This document shows, one piece after another, positions 8,659 through 17,938 of a stretch of DNA of 57,981 bases. The position numbers and the translations under genes are program-made. Origin of the DNA: Oscillospiraceae bacterium (GTDB lineage Bacteria > Bacillota > Clostridia > Oscillospirales > Ruminococcaceae); assembly GCA_017545185.1 (NCBI GenBank), contig JAFWQJ010000048.1, positions 1-57,981 on the forward strand. The letters run 5' to 3'. The stretch's first letter is position 1; every line of letters begins with the position of its first letter. The notes under the pieces are model-generated. The model was not told where the DNA came from. It saw nothing but the letters and a program-made list of their open reading frames with translations, and searched no databases.

Positions 8659-9622
8659 AGATCACATCGCTCTTTTTATAGTAAGCATTAAGCTTCTCGC
8701 TTGTGGAGAGCGTGAAGGTCACGATCAGACATCCGACGATCGCGAAGATATAGGCACCGAGCGATACGCCGAAGCCGTCTGCGCCGCGCCGGACGGAGAG
8801 CAGCTCGACAATGCCGGGGACGATCAGCAGGATCGACGAAATGATGAACGTGAACGAGGTCAGTCCGCGGAGCTTCTTGACGCGCAGGACGATCGTGAAG
8901 GCAAGCAGGAACAGCGCAATGCCGAGGATCATATAGAACTTGTCGAAGAAGCCGAAAATGCCGTCCTTCATGTTCGGGTCGTTGTATTCGCCCATGGAGT
9001 AGATCGCCGTGCAGATGCCTGCGAGTGCGCCGAGGATCGTCATGATGATCGAGGTGATAAAGCCCTTCTGCGCAAGATCCTCCTGCTGCTGCAGACGAAG
9101 CAGTGCCATTTCCTCGCGGGCGCGCTTCTGCTGCTCGGCGGTCTGCTCCGGCACATTTTTCAGGCTGTCGCTGGCACGCTTGGCCGCTGCGCGCTTCGCC
9201 GCTTCGAGATCCTCCTGATTGAACATCGGTGCACGCGGCGCCTCCGGTGCGGGCTCCTCGAGCAGCGCGCCGGCATCGACCTGCGGCAGCGCCTCATGCT
9301 GCGGACGCTTCTCCGGAGCGCTGTAATCCTCCGGCTCCGAGAGCAGCGCCGCGGCCGCCGCCTGCTGCTGGGCAGCCTGTGCGGCGATCGCAGCCTCCTG
9401 TGCCGCGATGCGCTGACGGTTCACAAATTCTGCCTTCAGATCCGCGATCTCCTCCTCCGTATAGGGCGGCTGACCTGCGGCGGCGCGCTGCTGCTGCAGG
9501 ATCGCGATCTGTTCCTCGCTCAGCTCCTGATACTGCGGCTGCGCCGGTGCATTCTGACGGCGCGGATCGGTATATGTCATATCGCCGAGCAACTGTGCTT
9601 CCAAGCTCTTCGGATCTTCCAT
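8651..9622 (-). CDS. Membrane protein with Gln/Ala-rich cytoplasmic region, unknown function
   Basis: About 323 residues. The first ~185 are hydrophilic and rich in Gln, Ala and Glu, with a probable coiled coil (EQIAILQQQRAAAG, then EAAKRAAAKRASDSLKNVPEQ). The last ~135 hold four predicted membrane helices (about 190-215, 235-255, 265-285 and 295-315). I do not recognise the family. The open frame extends further upstream, but AAAGGAG lies directly before the ATG at 9622 and a promoter sits just beyond, so I chose that start. It leads an operon with trmO, the DtxR regulator and perhaps mreCD. Confidence 0.75.
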   Translation of the reverse strand: MEDPKSLEAQLLGDMTYTDPRRQNAPAQPQYQELSEEQIAILQQQRAAAGQPPYTEEEIADLKAEFVNRQRIAAQEAAIAAQAAQQQAAAAALLSEPEDYSAPEKRPQHEALPQVDAGALLEEPAPEAPRAPMFNQEDLEAAKRAAAKRASDSLKNVPEQTAEQQKRAREEMALLRLQQQEDLAQKGFITSIIMTILGALAGICTAIYSMGEYNDPNMKDGIFGFFDKFYMILGIALFLLAFTIVLRVKKLRGLTSFTFIISSILLIVPGIVELLSVRRGADGFGVSLGAYIFAIVGCLIVTFTLSTSEKLNAYYKKSDVIYD

Positions 9623-9686
9623 GGTAGTATCTCCTTTTGGTTCAATTTCCTGTAAATCGCGGCAGGATATACAGCCGCATGATACT

Positions 9687-9715
9687 ATTATACCAGAATC
9701 ATCCCGAAATTGCAA
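9687..9715 (-). promoter_or_regulatory. Sigma-A promoter for the 9622 leftward operon
   Basis: TTGCAA (9715-9710), 17-base spacer, TATAAT (9692-9687) on the minus strand. Confidence 0.75.
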
Positions 9716-9804
9716 TAGAAATATGAAAATTCTTCCGAATCCTGCCGTGCGGTGCAAATTGTACAATTATCTTGCGGTCTGTGCGGATGATTTTACAAAA
9801 TCCC

Positions 9805-9833
9805 TTGACCGCACCGGGAATTTGTGTTATAAT
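9805..9833 (+). promoter_or_regulatory. Sigma-A promoter for glmU
   Basis: TTGACC, 17-base spacer, TATAAT; the likely transcript start is about 50 bases before the glmU ATG. Confidence 0.8.
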
Positions 9834-9890
9834 ACGAATGGTGCGGCTTGCCGCATTCGGTGAAAAATACAGAAAGGAAACAATCATACT

Positions 9891-11270
9891 ATGAATCAGG
9901 CTGTTATTCTGGCCGGCGGACAGGGCAAGCGGATGCACGCACCGAAGCCGAAGCCGATGTTTGAGGTGCTCGGTGAGCCGATGCTCGAATGGGTGCTCGG
10001 TGCATGTGAGGCAGCAGAACTGACCCGGATCTGCGTGGTGACGGGCTATGAGTCAGAGCAGATTCTTGCATATCTCGGCGACCGCTGCGAAACTGCCTAT
10101 CAGGCGGAGCGCAAGGGCACCGGCCATGCGGTGATGCAGGCAAAGGATTTCCTCAATGCGGACACGGACGGCAATACGCTCGTGCTCTGCGGCGACGCGC
10201 CGTTCATTGATGCAGATACGATCAAGGGCTCGCTTGCGCGCCATATCGAGGAGAAAAATACCGTGACGGTCATTACGGCGGATGTTGCGGAGCCGACCGG
10301 CTACGGCAGAATCCTCCGCACGGACAGCGGCATCAAGGGCATTGTCGAGGAAAAGGACGCGACCGACGCACAGCGCACGATCAAGGAGATCAACTCCGGC
10401 TGCTACTGGTTCCGCACGACCGACCTGATCGGTCTGCTCGGCAGGATCAAAAACAACAACAAGCAGGGCGAATATTATCTGACCGATACCGTTGCGATCG
10501 CGCTGGACAGCGGGATGCGCGCGGGTGCATACAAATCCGCGAACCCCGATGTGGTGCTCGGCGCGAATGACCGGAAGGGCCTGCTGATGCTGAATGAGAC
10601 TGCGCGGCAGCGTATTCTCGATCGCCTTATGGCGGCGGGTGTCGGCTTTGTCTGCACGGACGGCATCATCATTGAGCGGAATGTCCAGATCGGCAGAGGC
10701 ACGGAGATCCTGCCCAACACGATCATCCGCGGAAAGACCGTCATCGGCGAAAACTGCAAGATCGGCCCGAACTGCGTGCTCGAAAACACGGTCATCGGCG
10801 ACAATGTCACGCTGAACACCGTGCAGGCTTATGATTCGCAAATCGACAGCGGCGTGCGCATCGGTCCGTATGTGCATATCCGTCCGGACAGCCACATCTG
10901 CTCCGCCGTCAAGATCGGCGACTTTGTGGAGATCAAGAACAGCGAGATCGGCGAGGGCACGATGATCGCGCACCTTGCGTATCTCGGCGACAGCGATATC
11001 GGAAAGCATGTGAACATCGGATGCGGTACTGTGACGGTCAACTTTGACGGCCTGAAAAAGTCCCGCTGCGAGATCGGCGACCATGCGTTTATCGGCTGCA
11101 ACAACAATCTGATCGCGCCGGTTTCGCTCGGCAAGGACTGCTATACGGCAGCAGGCGCGACCATTACGGCGGATGTGCCGGATTATGCGCTGGCAATCGA
11201 CCGCGGCACGCTCCACATCAAGGAGGGCTACACGCTGCGCAAGTTCGCCAAGAAGAAGGAAGAGAAATAA
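9891..11270 (+). CDS. glmU: Bifunctional UDP-GlcNAc pyrophosphorylase / glucosamine-1-phosphate acetyltransferase
   Basis: The 459-residue protein has the usual GlmU length and layout. The N-terminal uridylyltransferase domain (about 1-230) has LAGGQGKRM and KGTGHAVMQA. The C-terminal left-handed beta-helix acetyltransferase (about 250-455) is built from hexapeptide repeats and contains HLAYLGDSDIGKHVNIGCGT. It makes UDP-N-acetylglucosamine for peptidoglycan. AGAAAGGAAAC precedes the ATG. It is transcribed alone from its own promoter, and its 3' side carries an intergenic repeat and a terminator. Confidence 0.97.
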   Translation: MNQAVILAGGQGKRMHAPKPKPMFEVLGEPMLEWVLGACEAAELTRICVVTGYESEQILAYLGDRCETAYQAERKGTGHAVMQAKDFLNADTDGNTLVLCGDAPFIDADTIKGSLARHIEEKNTVTVITADVAEPTGYGRILRTDSGIKGIVEEKDATDAQRTIKEINSGCYWFRTTDLIGLLGRIKNNNKQGEYYLTDTVAIALDSGMRAGAYKSANPDVVLGANDRKGLLMLNETARQRILDRLMAAGVGFVCTDGIIIERNVQIGRGTEILPNTIIRGKTVIGENCKIGPNCVLENTVIGDNVTLNTVQAYDSQIDSGVRIGPYVHIRPDSHICSAVKIGDFVEIKNSEIGEGTMIAHLAYLGDSDIGKHVNIGCGTVTVNFDGLKKSRCEIGDHAFIGCNNNLIAPVSLGKDCYTAAGATITADVPDYALAIDRGTLHIKEGYTLRKFAKKKEEK

Positions 11271-11350
11271 GACGCGCTTTGCGATGATTTAGAATGGGGC
11301 TCCGCCCCATTCCCTGCTGGGGACTAGTCCCCAGACCCCGTTATGTGTAA
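11271..11350 (+). repeat. Post-gene palindromic repeat (GGGGCTCCGCCCC type)
   Basis: Directly after the glmU stop: gcgatgatttagaatggggctccgcccc, then tggggactagtccccagaccccgttatg. The same arrangement occurs at 12933-13012, 38352-38436 and 49022-49100, and in reverse beside thiD. Confidence 0.8.
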
Positions 11351-11355
11351 CAAAT

Positions 11356-11388
11356 GGGTGCTGACGTTGCAGTCGGCACCCGTTTTTA
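11356..11388 (+). terminator. Intrinsic terminator after glmU
   Basis: GGGTGCTGAC-gttgca-GTCGGCACCC followed by GTTTTTATTT; a member of the recurrent hairpin family. Confidence 0.8.
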
Positions 11389-11397
11389 TTTTCAATC

Positions 11398-11600
11398 GTC
11401 GAAGGTTATTCACGCTTCACTATTCGTCATTCACTCTTCACTAAAATAAAGATTACCGGTATGCTGCCGGCGAGCTTTAGAGCGGGGAGCAGCAACGCCA
11501 AAGAAGCCGCCCTGCGGCGTATACCGCGATTGTTGGGAGCGCTTCGCCAACCGCCCCCGGAGGGAAATGCCAGCGGGGGCTCCCCGCCGGGCACTGCCCG
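11398..11600. repeat. Dispersed intergenic repeat family R, long copy
   Basis: Begins with a ttcactattcgtcattcactcttcactaaa tract, then ccggtatgctgccggcgagc, gccaaagaagccgccctgcggcgt, cttcgccaaccgcccccggag and gggggctccccgccgggcactgcccg. It fills the otherwise gene-free interval between glmU and the next promoter. Confidence 0.8.
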
Positions 11601-11629
11601 TTGACTTTTTTGGGGATTTGTGGTATGAT
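11601..11629 (+). promoter_or_regulatory. Sigma-A promoter
   Basis: TTGACT, 17-base spacer, TATGAT, abutting the end of the family R repeat and about 70 bases before the next start codon. Confidence 0.7.
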
Positions 11630-11700
11630 ATATCATAGGCTTTCTGTATGCCGGATTTCCGTCACAGAACCTGAATCTGACAGAACGGAGTCTGCGAAAC

Positions 11701-12243
11701 ATGGCAGGTACCAAACGGACAAGCGACCGCGTCGCCCTCGGCGGGATCGTCGCGGCACTTTGCATCGTCATCATGTTTCTGACCGGTGTCGTACCGGCAC
11801 TTTATATCGTCTCGCCCATGGCGGCAGGACTGCTCATGGTGATCCTCGCCGAGGAGGTCTCCGTCGGCTGGGCGTGGCTGACCTATCTGGCCGTCAGCCT
11901 GCTGGCACTGATCGTCACCTTTGACAAGGACGCCGCCCTGATGTTCATTCTGTTTTTCGGCTACTATCCGATCCTGCGGCGCAGGCTTGAGCGGATCAGG
12001 CCGAAGATCCTGAAAACACTCTGCAAGTATCTGCTGTTCAATGTGTTTCTCGTGATCGACTGGTTCCTGACGGTTTACCTGCTCGGGCTGCCGACCTTCG
12101 AGGACACGGGGCCTGTGATGTATGCGGTGCTGATCATCGCGTTCAATGTGATCTTTCATTTTTACGATAACATCCTCTCCAAAATGGACTGGATCTATCG
12201 GCAGATCTTCGTAAAAAGAGTGCTCGGACGGCGCGGAAGGTGA
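11701..12243 (+). CDS. Polytopic membrane protein, unknown function
   Basis: The 180-residue protein is predicted to have five membrane helices (about 12-32, 36-55, 57-76, 80-92 and 105-150), with a basic C-terminus (KRVLGRRGR) and a basic loop RRRLERIRPK. I do not recognise a family. It superficially resembles small ECF-type substrate-binding membrane proteins, but no defining motif is visible. GGAG lies 11 bases before the ATG. It has its own promoter and may be co-transcribed with the zinc-ribbon gene that follows. Confidence 0.75.
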   Translation: MAGTKRTSDRVALGGIVAALCIVIMFLTGVVPALYIVSPMAAGLLMVILAEEVSVGWAWLTYLAVSLLALIVTFDKDAALMFILFFGYYPILRRRLERIRPKILKTLCKYLLFNVFLVIDWFLTVYLLGLPTFEDTGPVMYAVLIIAFNVIFHFYDNILSKMDWIYRQIFVKRVLGRRGR

Positions 12244-12320
12244 GGGGAACCCATGCCGCCGGCTGAACGGAGCACCGCACAGAATCTGACATTTTATATT
12301 TGATACCCGGAGGATTTCTC

Positions 12321-12932
12321 ATGGCATTTGTAACGATCACCTGCCCGCAGTGCGGCGGACAGGCACTGATAGAAGCAGGCAGGAGCGTGATGTGCCCCTA
12401 CTGCGGCAAGGAAATCTCTGCACCGGCCGCGGACGGCGGCTTTGCCTATGCGCCCGTGGATGCGCAGCAGAGCGCGGTACAGTTCGCGCCGCCGCCCGTG
12501 CAGACGGACATGCAGGATCCGACTGTGTTCGGAAATCAGCCTGCCGTCATGCCTGCGCAGCCGTATCAGCAGCAGTATGTGATGCCGCAGTATACGCAGG
12601 AGCAGCTGCTTGCCGCACAGCAGAAGCGCACGAACTGGTATTATACCAATGCGGCGATGATCGGCGGCCAGACTCTGCTGTTTGCATTCGGTGTCTTTTA
12701 TGCGATCCTCGGCTTCAACGTCGGCGCGGCTTTGATCCTGACTTGGGTCCTTTCGATTCCCGGCTGCGGTCTGCTTTCCGCGCTGCTGCGTCCGGATGAC
12801 GCCTATATTGACAAGAAACCGATGTTTAAAAGCAAGATCGCACATGGCTTTGCACAGCTGATTCTCGGTGCTGCGACCTCATCAGCCGTCGGCGCGATCA
12901 TCGGCGCGATCCTGAACGCTTTGTTTGGTTAA
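12321..12932 (+). CDS. Zinc-ribbon membrane protein, unknown function
   Basis: The 203-residue protein opens with a zinc ribbon (CPQCG ... CPYCG, residues 8-33), continues with a Gln/Pro-rich linker (about 45-105) and ends with three or four membrane helices including a Gly/Ala-rich last segment (VGAIIGAILNALFG). CGGAGG lies before the ATG at 12321; an in-frame ATG 21 bases earlier lacks a ribosome site. It is one of three zinc-ribbon membrane proteins clustered around aspS. Function unknown. Confidence 0.78.
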   Translation: MAFVTITCPQCGGQALIEAGRSVMCPYCGKEISAPAADGGFAYAPVDAQQSAVQFAPPPVQTDMQDPTVFGNQPAVMPAQPYQQQYVMPQYTQEQLLAAQQKRTNWYYTNAAMIGGQTLLFAFGVFYAILGFNVGAALILTWVLSIPGCGLLSALLRPDDAYIDKKPMFKSKIAHGFAQLILGAATSSAVGAIIGAILNALFG

Positions 12933-13012
12933 GAATGCGCGATGATCTTTTATGGGGCTCCGCCCCAACCCCCGCTTAAGGGACATTGTCCCTTAAGAAT
13001 CCCATTATTATG
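12933..13012 (+). repeat. Post-gene palindromic repeat (GGGGCTCCGCCCC type)
   Basis: gcgatgatcttttatggggctccgcccc followed by cttaagggacattgtcccttaag, directly after the stop codon. The second palindrome differs in sequence from the 11271 copy (ttaaggga/tccctta instead of tgggga/tcccca) but keeps its pairing. Confidence 0.8.
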
Positions 13013-13032
13013 TAATAATGGAGGTGTGATGT

Positions 13033-13551
13033 ATGGAACTGAAATCTCTGAATTGCCCCAATTGCGGCGCTTCGGTTCAGATTCCGGAAGGGAAGAATCT
13101 GTTTTTCTGCACTTACTGCGGTTCGCAGATTCAGATTGACGACGGCAAGATCACCATTGACCTCAATGCGAATATCAATCTCAATCATCAGTATTCTGAC
13201 GTTGCTCGCTTGAAGGAACTGGAATTGCAGGAACAGGAACGGAAACGGCAGGAATTAGCAGCGAAAAAGGAAAAACTTAAACCGCTCTGGTGGCTTGGTG
13301 GTGTACTTGTTTGGCTTATAATTTGTGCCGCCATTATTCTTTTCAATTCAGGTGCACTTTCGGTGCTGTTTATCGTGTTATGGTTAGGTGGAACAGCTGT
13401 TTTTGCGATAACCTTTCCAAAAAAAAGTAATAGTCCATCGAATATCTTTGGATGTATTATCGCTTTTTTAGTGCTTTTCGGCAGTTTAACTTTAATCAAA
13501 GCGTTTACAGTTTTAATTGCATCTTTATTGGGTATTTCTTTGGCTACATAA
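13033..13551 (+). CDS. Small zinc-ribbon membrane protein, AT-rich
   Basis: The 172-residue protein has an N-terminal zinc ribbon (CPNCG ... CTYCG, residues 8-31), a charged helix (about 60-85, KELELQEQERKRQELAAKKE) and three hydrophobic segments (about 90-112, 115-132 and 140-170). From about 13200 the gene and its 3' flank are clearly richer in A and T than the neighbours, suggesting later arrival. GGAGGTG precedes the ATG. Function unknown; other zinc-ribbon membrane proteins sit at 12321 and 15502. Confidence 0.75.
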   Translation: MELKSLNCPNCGASVQIPEGKNLFFCTYCGSQIQIDDGKITIDLNANINLNHQYSDVARLKELELQEQERKRQELAAKKEKLKPLWWLGGVLVWLIICAAIILFNSGALSVLFIVLWLGGTAVFAITFPKKSNSPSNIFGCIIAFLVLFGSLTLIKAFTVLIASLLGISLAT

Positions 13552-13645
13552 GTAAATGCAAGGAAGATAAATTGACTTGCAGCATTTTTTATGATCTTTC
13601 CGCGAAGCGGATACATCTATATATCACAAAGGAGTAATGAAAACA

Positions 13646-15418
13646 ATGGACAACATGCAAGGTATGAAGCGCACCTGCTACTGCGGCGAGGTGCTCGAAG
13701 CGGGCAAGACCGTCACGGTCGGCGGCTTTGTCGATACCGTCCGCGACAAGGGCGGCATCCTTTTCATCGTCCTGCGCGACCGCACGGGCGTGGTGCAGCT
13801 GACCTTCGACGATACCACGGACAAGGCACTGTTTGAGAAGGCCGCGTCCTGCAAGAGCGAGTACGTCATCATGGCGAAGGGCGAGGTGCGCGAGCGCGAG
13901 AGCAAGACCGACAAGATCGCGACGGGTCATGTGGAGATCTACGTGACCGAGCTGCGCATTCTTGCAAAGGCCAAGACGCCCCCGTTCGAGATCACCGCGC
14001 AGACCAAGGTCAACGAGGAGCTGCGCCTGAAATACCGCTATCTCGATCTTCGCAGAGCACCGCTGCAGCAGAATCTGATCCTGCGTCATAAAATTGCGCA
14101 GTGCGCACGGCAGTATTTCTACGAAAACGGCTTCCTCGAGATCGAAACGCCGATGATGATGAAGTCCACGCCGGAGGGCGCAAGAGACTATCTTGTCCCG
14201 TCCAGAGTGCACCACGGCGAGTTCTACGCGCTGCCGCAGTCCCCGCAGATCTACAAGCAGCTGCTCATGGTCGCGGGCTATGACCGCTACATCCAGCTGG
14301 CAAGATGCTTCCGCGACGAGGATCTCCGCGCAGACCGTCAGCCGGAGTTCACGCAGATCGACCTCGAAATGAGCTTTGTCGATGTGGACGATATCCTCGA
14401 TCTGACCGAGGGTTTCCTGATCCGTCTTTTCAAGGACGTCATGCACCGCGAGCTGAAAACGCCGCTGCCCAGACTGACCTATACCGAAGCGATGAACCGT
14501 TTTGGCTCCGATAAGCCTGACCTGCGCTTCGGCATGGAGCTGACCGACCTCTCCGAGACCGTGAAGGACTGCGAATTTGCGGTATTTTCCGGCGCACTGG
14601 CAGCAGGCGGAACCGTCCGCTGCATTACGGCCAAGAATGCGGCAGGTACGCTGACCCGCAAGGAGATCGACAAGCTGACCGAAATGGTCAAAGGCATCGG
14701 CGCAAAGGGTCTTGCATATATCCGCTGGGTCGATGCGGAGCCGAACTGCTCCTTCGGCAAGTTCCTGAAGGACGGCGAGCTTGACGCGATCCTGAAAGCG
14801 GCAGGCGCAGAGCAGGGCGACGTCGTGCTGATCGTCGCAGACAGGACCTCTGTGACGCTGCCGGTTCTCGGTGCGCTGCGCAATCACCTTGCAAGAAAGC
14901 TTGACCTGATCCCGGAAAACGAATTTAACTTCCTGTGGATCACGCAGTTCCCGTTCTTCGAGAAGGACGAGGAGACCGGCGAATGGCTTGCCATGCATCA
15001 TCCGTTCACGATGCCGATGGACGAGTGCCTGCAGTATCTCGACACCGCACCGGAGAAGGTCTTTGCAAAGGCATACGACCTTGTGCTGAACGGCACGGAG
15101 CTCTGCTCCGGTTCGATCCGCATCACGGATTACGAGCTGCAGCAGAAAATGTTTGAATCGCTCGGCCTGACCGACGAGGAGATCGAAGCGAAGTTCGGCT
15201 TCCTTGTCGAGGCTTACAAGTACGGCGCACCGCCCCACGGCGGACTCGGCATCGGTCTTGACAGACTGACGATGACCCTTGCACAGTGCGATTCTCTGCG
15301 TGACGTCGTCGCCTTCCCGAAGGTGCAGAACGCCCGTGAGCTGATGAGCGGCTGCCCGTCTCCGGTGGACAAGGAAAGCCTTGATATTCTCGGCATCGCG
15401 GCGATCGCAGAGGACTGA
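13646..15418 (+). CDS. aspS: Aspartyl-tRNA synthetase
   Basis: The roughly 590-residue protein matches the bacterial-type AspRS in length and order: an OB-fold anticodon-binding domain (1-~105), class II catalytic core with motif 2 (RCFRDEDLRADRQPEF) and motif 3 (GIGLDRLTM), and the inserted GAD domain (about 290-400). It charges tRNA-Asp. Three ATGs open the frame. AAAGGAG ends two bases before the first (13637) and 11 bases before the second (13646), so I chose the second. No T-box leader was seen upstream. Confidence 0.97.
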   Translation: MDNMQGMKRTCYCGEVLEAGKTVTVGGFVDTVRDKGGILFIVLRDRTGVVQLTFDDTTDKALFEKAASCKSEYVIMAKGEVRERESKTDKIATGHVEIYVTELRILAKAKTPPFEITAQTKVNEELRLKYRYLDLRRAPLQQNLILRHKIAQCARQYFYENGFLEIETPMMMKSTPEGARDYLVPSRVHHGEFYALPQSPQIYKQLLMVAGYDRYIQLARCFRDEDLRADRQPEFTQIDLEMSFVDVDDILDLTEGFLIRLFKDVMHRELKTPLPRLTYTEAMNRFGSDKPDLRFGMELTDLSETVKDCEFAVFSGALAAGGTVRCITAKNAAGTLTRKEIDKLTEMVKGIGAKGLAYIRWVDAEPNCSFGKFLKDGELDAILKAAGAEQGDVVLIVADRTSVTLPVLGALRNHLARKLDLIPENEFNFLWITQFPFFEKDEETGEWLAMHHPFTMPMDECLQYLDTAPEKVFAKAYDLVLNGTELCSGSIRITDYELQQKMFESLGLTDEEIEAKFGFLVEAYKYGAPPHGGLGIGLDRLTMTLAQCDSLRDVVAFPKVQNARELMSGCPSPVDKESLDILGIAAIAED

Positions 15419-15501
15419 CCGCATCCGACAGCATCCGATAACAATTGACAATGACCGCTGAAGAAGAAACAATGTGAACCAGTTATAAGGAGGTATGTAC
15501 C

Positions 15502-16776
15502 GTGATTTGCAAACGCTGCGGCTCTCAGATTTTCAACAATGCAAAAACCTGTCCGTTCTGTGCCGCCGTGATCGGCGCAGAGAATGAAACCGACCCGACC
15601 CAGAACGTCATCCCGCCGCTGGAGGAGATCGAAAACCCCGGCAATCAGATGCTGGATCTGACCAATCCGGTACAGCCCCCTGCTGCGCCGGTGACACCGC
15701 CCGCGCAGCCGAATCTGTCTGATACACCGGTGACACCGCCGGTACAGCAAAATCCGTTCGGCACGCCGGCAGTCCAGCCGCCCGCGCAGAACAATGCGTT
15801 CGGTGCTCCGACGGTTCAGCCGCCCGCGCAGAACAATGCGTTTGGTACGCCGGGTGTCCAGCCGCCCGCGCAGAACAATGCGTTCGGTGATCCGGCAGTT
15901 CAGCCGCCCGCGCAGAATAATGCGTTCGGTACCCCGGCGCAGCAAAACCCGTTCGGCAATCAGCCTGCGCAGACGCCTTCGCAGCAAAATGCATTCGGCG
16001 TGCCGCAGCAGTCCGCCGCGTTTTCGCAGAACAGTCAGCAGGGCGCATTTGCGCCGCTTCCGCCGCTCGGCGGTTCCGGTGCGACAGGCAGCGCGATCGC
16101 GGGCGTCCCGATCCGTCTGATCACCAAGATCGTGATCGTTCTGGCGCTGCTCGGATTTGCACTGCCGTTCGTGACGATCTCCTGTTCCATGGGCGAATAC
16201 GGCGGCGATCAGGAGATCGCGACCTACTCCGGCTTTGCTCTCATGGCGGGCAATCTGGAATACGAGGATCCGGCCAAACAGATGAACGATTCGCTGAGCG
16301 GCATGTTCGGCGAGGAATTTGTCAACAATCAGGATGAGGACGAGATCAGCGACTTTGACGCGATCTTCAACCAGGGCGACGATGACAGTCTGATCGGCTA
16401 TCACGATATCGACGAAAACGACGATGCAGCCGCAGTAACGGAAGCGGAAGCCGAGGCCGAGGAGGACACCCAGCGCAAGAACTATTATCTGATCGGCGCA
16501 TTTATCTGCGGCGTGATCGGACTGGTGCTGTTCTTCATCAGGGGCAAGAAGCTGGAGCTGTTCACGATGCTGCTCTGCATGGTCTCTGCCCTGCTGACGC
16601 TGCTGTCCTCGATCACGTTCAGCTCCTTCTATCATGTGACGGACGACGCGCAGATGGCGCAGCTTATCAAGGTCAAGACACGGTTCGGCCTGTTCACGGT
16701 CGTTGTATTGTTTGTCATCGGCGCCATAGGCGCTTTGAAGGAGCATATCGACGTCAACCGGAACAGCGGGTACTGA
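15502..16776 (+). CDS. Zinc-ribbon membrane protein with Pro/Gln/Asn repeats
   Basis: The 424-residue protein starts with a zinc ribbon (CKRCG ... CPFCA, residues 3-20). Residues ~55-185 form an imperfect tandem repeat whose unit is close to PPAQNNAFGTP (about six copies), encoded by direct DNA repeats at about 15770-15940. A membrane helix follows at ~208-228, then an acidic loop (~260-320) and three further helices (~330-350, 357-378 and 395-415). The start is GTG after AAGGAGG. It resembles proteins in which a zinc ribbon and low-complexity linker precede a membrane domain. No function can be assigned. Confidence 0.82.
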   Translation: MICKRCGSQIFNNAKTCPFCAAVIGAENETDPTQNVIPPLEEIENPGNQMLDLTNPVQPPAAPVTPPAQPNLSDTPVTPPVQQNPFGTPAVQPPAQNNAFGAPTVQPPAQNNAFGTPGVQPPAQNNAFGDPAVQPPAQNNAFGTPAQQNPFGNQPAQTPSQQNAFGVPQQSAAFSQNSQQGAFAPLPPLGGSGATGSAIAGVPIRLITKIVIVLALLGFALPFVTISCSMGEYGGDQEIATYSGFALMAGNLEYEDPAKQMNDSLSGMFGEEFVNNQDEDEISDFDAIFNQGDDDSLIGYHDIDENDDAAAVTEAEAEAEEDTQRKNYYLIGAFICGVIGLVLFFIRGKKLELFTMLLCMVSALLTLLSSITFSSFYHVTDDAQMAQLIKVKTRFGLFTVVVLFVIGAIGALKEHIDVNRNSGY

Positions 16777-16815
16777 CGGGGACATATCAATCAAAAAAAC
16801 GAGAGGGATTTCCAA

Positions 16816-17853
16816 ATGAATGTAAATCAACTGATGGCAAGGATCCATACCGAAATGACCGGCGATCCGCAGAAGGATATCCGGCATCTGCAGGACATCG
16901 CAACCGATCTGCGTAAGGAGGAAAACGCAGTCGAGCTGCTGGAAGCACTGACCGAATACGCATTCAATCTGATGCCGGACAGCGCCAAGGAGCAGATGAT
17001 CGAAAAGACCTTTGTGGACGGCAAGCGCATGGATCAGATATTCGGCGAGGCGCTTGAGATGGTCAATGCCCGCGATCTGGACGGAGCCGAGCAGAAGCTG
17101 AAGGCGCTCTCCGACAAGATCGAGGAGCAGTTTGAGGACAAGGATCCGAAATGGGTCAGCTTCCGCAATCCGTTTGAATACCATGTTTACCGGTATCTCA
17201 ATCCGGAGGACACGGTCTTTGAGCGCGCACCGTTTGACTTTGCGCATTATCTGGCGCTTTACAGCTTTGTGCTGCTGGAGCAGAAGCATGTTCCGGCAGC
17301 GGACAAGGCAATCCGCCGTGCGATCAAATTCAACCCGGTCGCTGCGGATATCCGCTTTGAGCTGGCGGAGATCTGCAAGTTCGCGCACAATCAGGAGCAG
17401 CTCCTGCGCGTGAATCAGGAGACGCTGCCGCTCTGCACGAATGCCGCGGCTTATGCGCGCGTGCTGGCGAACATGGGCTTTTACTGCTATGTCGCGCAGG
17501 AGTTCAATGATGCCGCGGTTTTTTACTTCGAGAGCCTGCGCTTTGAGAAGTCGGAGCCGGTCGAGTTTGAGCTGCAGGATGTGCTCCGCCGCATGAAGAC
17601 CTTCGGCATCAAGTTTGCGCCGCCGACCCGCGGTCAGACGATCGACACCTTTGACAAGTACGGTGTAAAAATGCCGCCGAACAGCGAGCTGGTGAATCTT
17701 GCGCTGACGCTGGCAGACAGTGCCCGCGCACACGGCAGACTTGATCTGGAAAGCCACTTCCTGCACACGGCATACACCATGACGAACAACGAGGAGATCT
17801 ACGCAAGACTGGAGCGCGTCGCCGACGAGATGAAGGCGCAGCGCAGCGAATAA
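16816..17853 (+). CDS. Helical-repeat (TPR-like) protein, unknown function
   Basis: The 345-residue, soluble, acidic protein is predicted almost entirely helical, with TPR-like stretches (about 60-100, 135-170 and 190-235: VPAADKAIRRAIKFNPVAADIRFELAEI). No signal peptide or catalytic motif is evident. It lies 40 bases after the zinc-ribbon gene and is probably in the same operon. A hairpin terminator follows it. A scaffolding role is plausible but is inference. Confidence 0.8.
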   Translation: MNVNQLMARIHTEMTGDPQKDIRHLQDIATDLRKEENAVELLEALTEYAFNLMPDSAKEQMIEKTFVDGKRMDQIFGEALEMVNARDLDGAEQKLKALSDKIEEQFEDKDPKWVSFRNPFEYHVYRYLNPEDTVFERAPFDFAHYLALYSFVLLEQKHVPAADKAIRRAIKFNPVAADIRFELAEICKFAHNQEQLLRVNQETLPLCTNAAAYARVLANMGFYCYVAQEFNDAAVFYFESLRFEKSEPVEFELQDVLRRMKTFGIKFAPPTRGQTIDTFDKYGVKMPPNSELVNLALTLADSARAHGRLDLESHFLHTAYTMTNNEEIYARLERVADEMKAQRSE

Positions 17854-17868
17854 ACAACAGGATGAAAC

Positions 17869-17917
17869 GGGCGGTGTATCCGCAGTGAGGATGCTCGCTG
17901 CGGTACGCCGCCCTTTC
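17869..17917 (+). terminator. Hairpin terminator
   Basis: A long stem GGGCGG...CCGCAGTGAG / CTCGCTGCGG...CCGCCC followed by a short TTT run. Confidence 0.55.
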
Positions 17918-17938
17918 TGATTCAGAACGGAGGCACTG

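Noticed and set aside
13589-15472. A 627-codon minus-strand frame
   Set aside because: Opposite aspS.
15770-15940. Direct repeats considered as a CRISPR array
   Set aside because: They are in-frame coding repeats (PPAQNNAFG units) without unique spacers.
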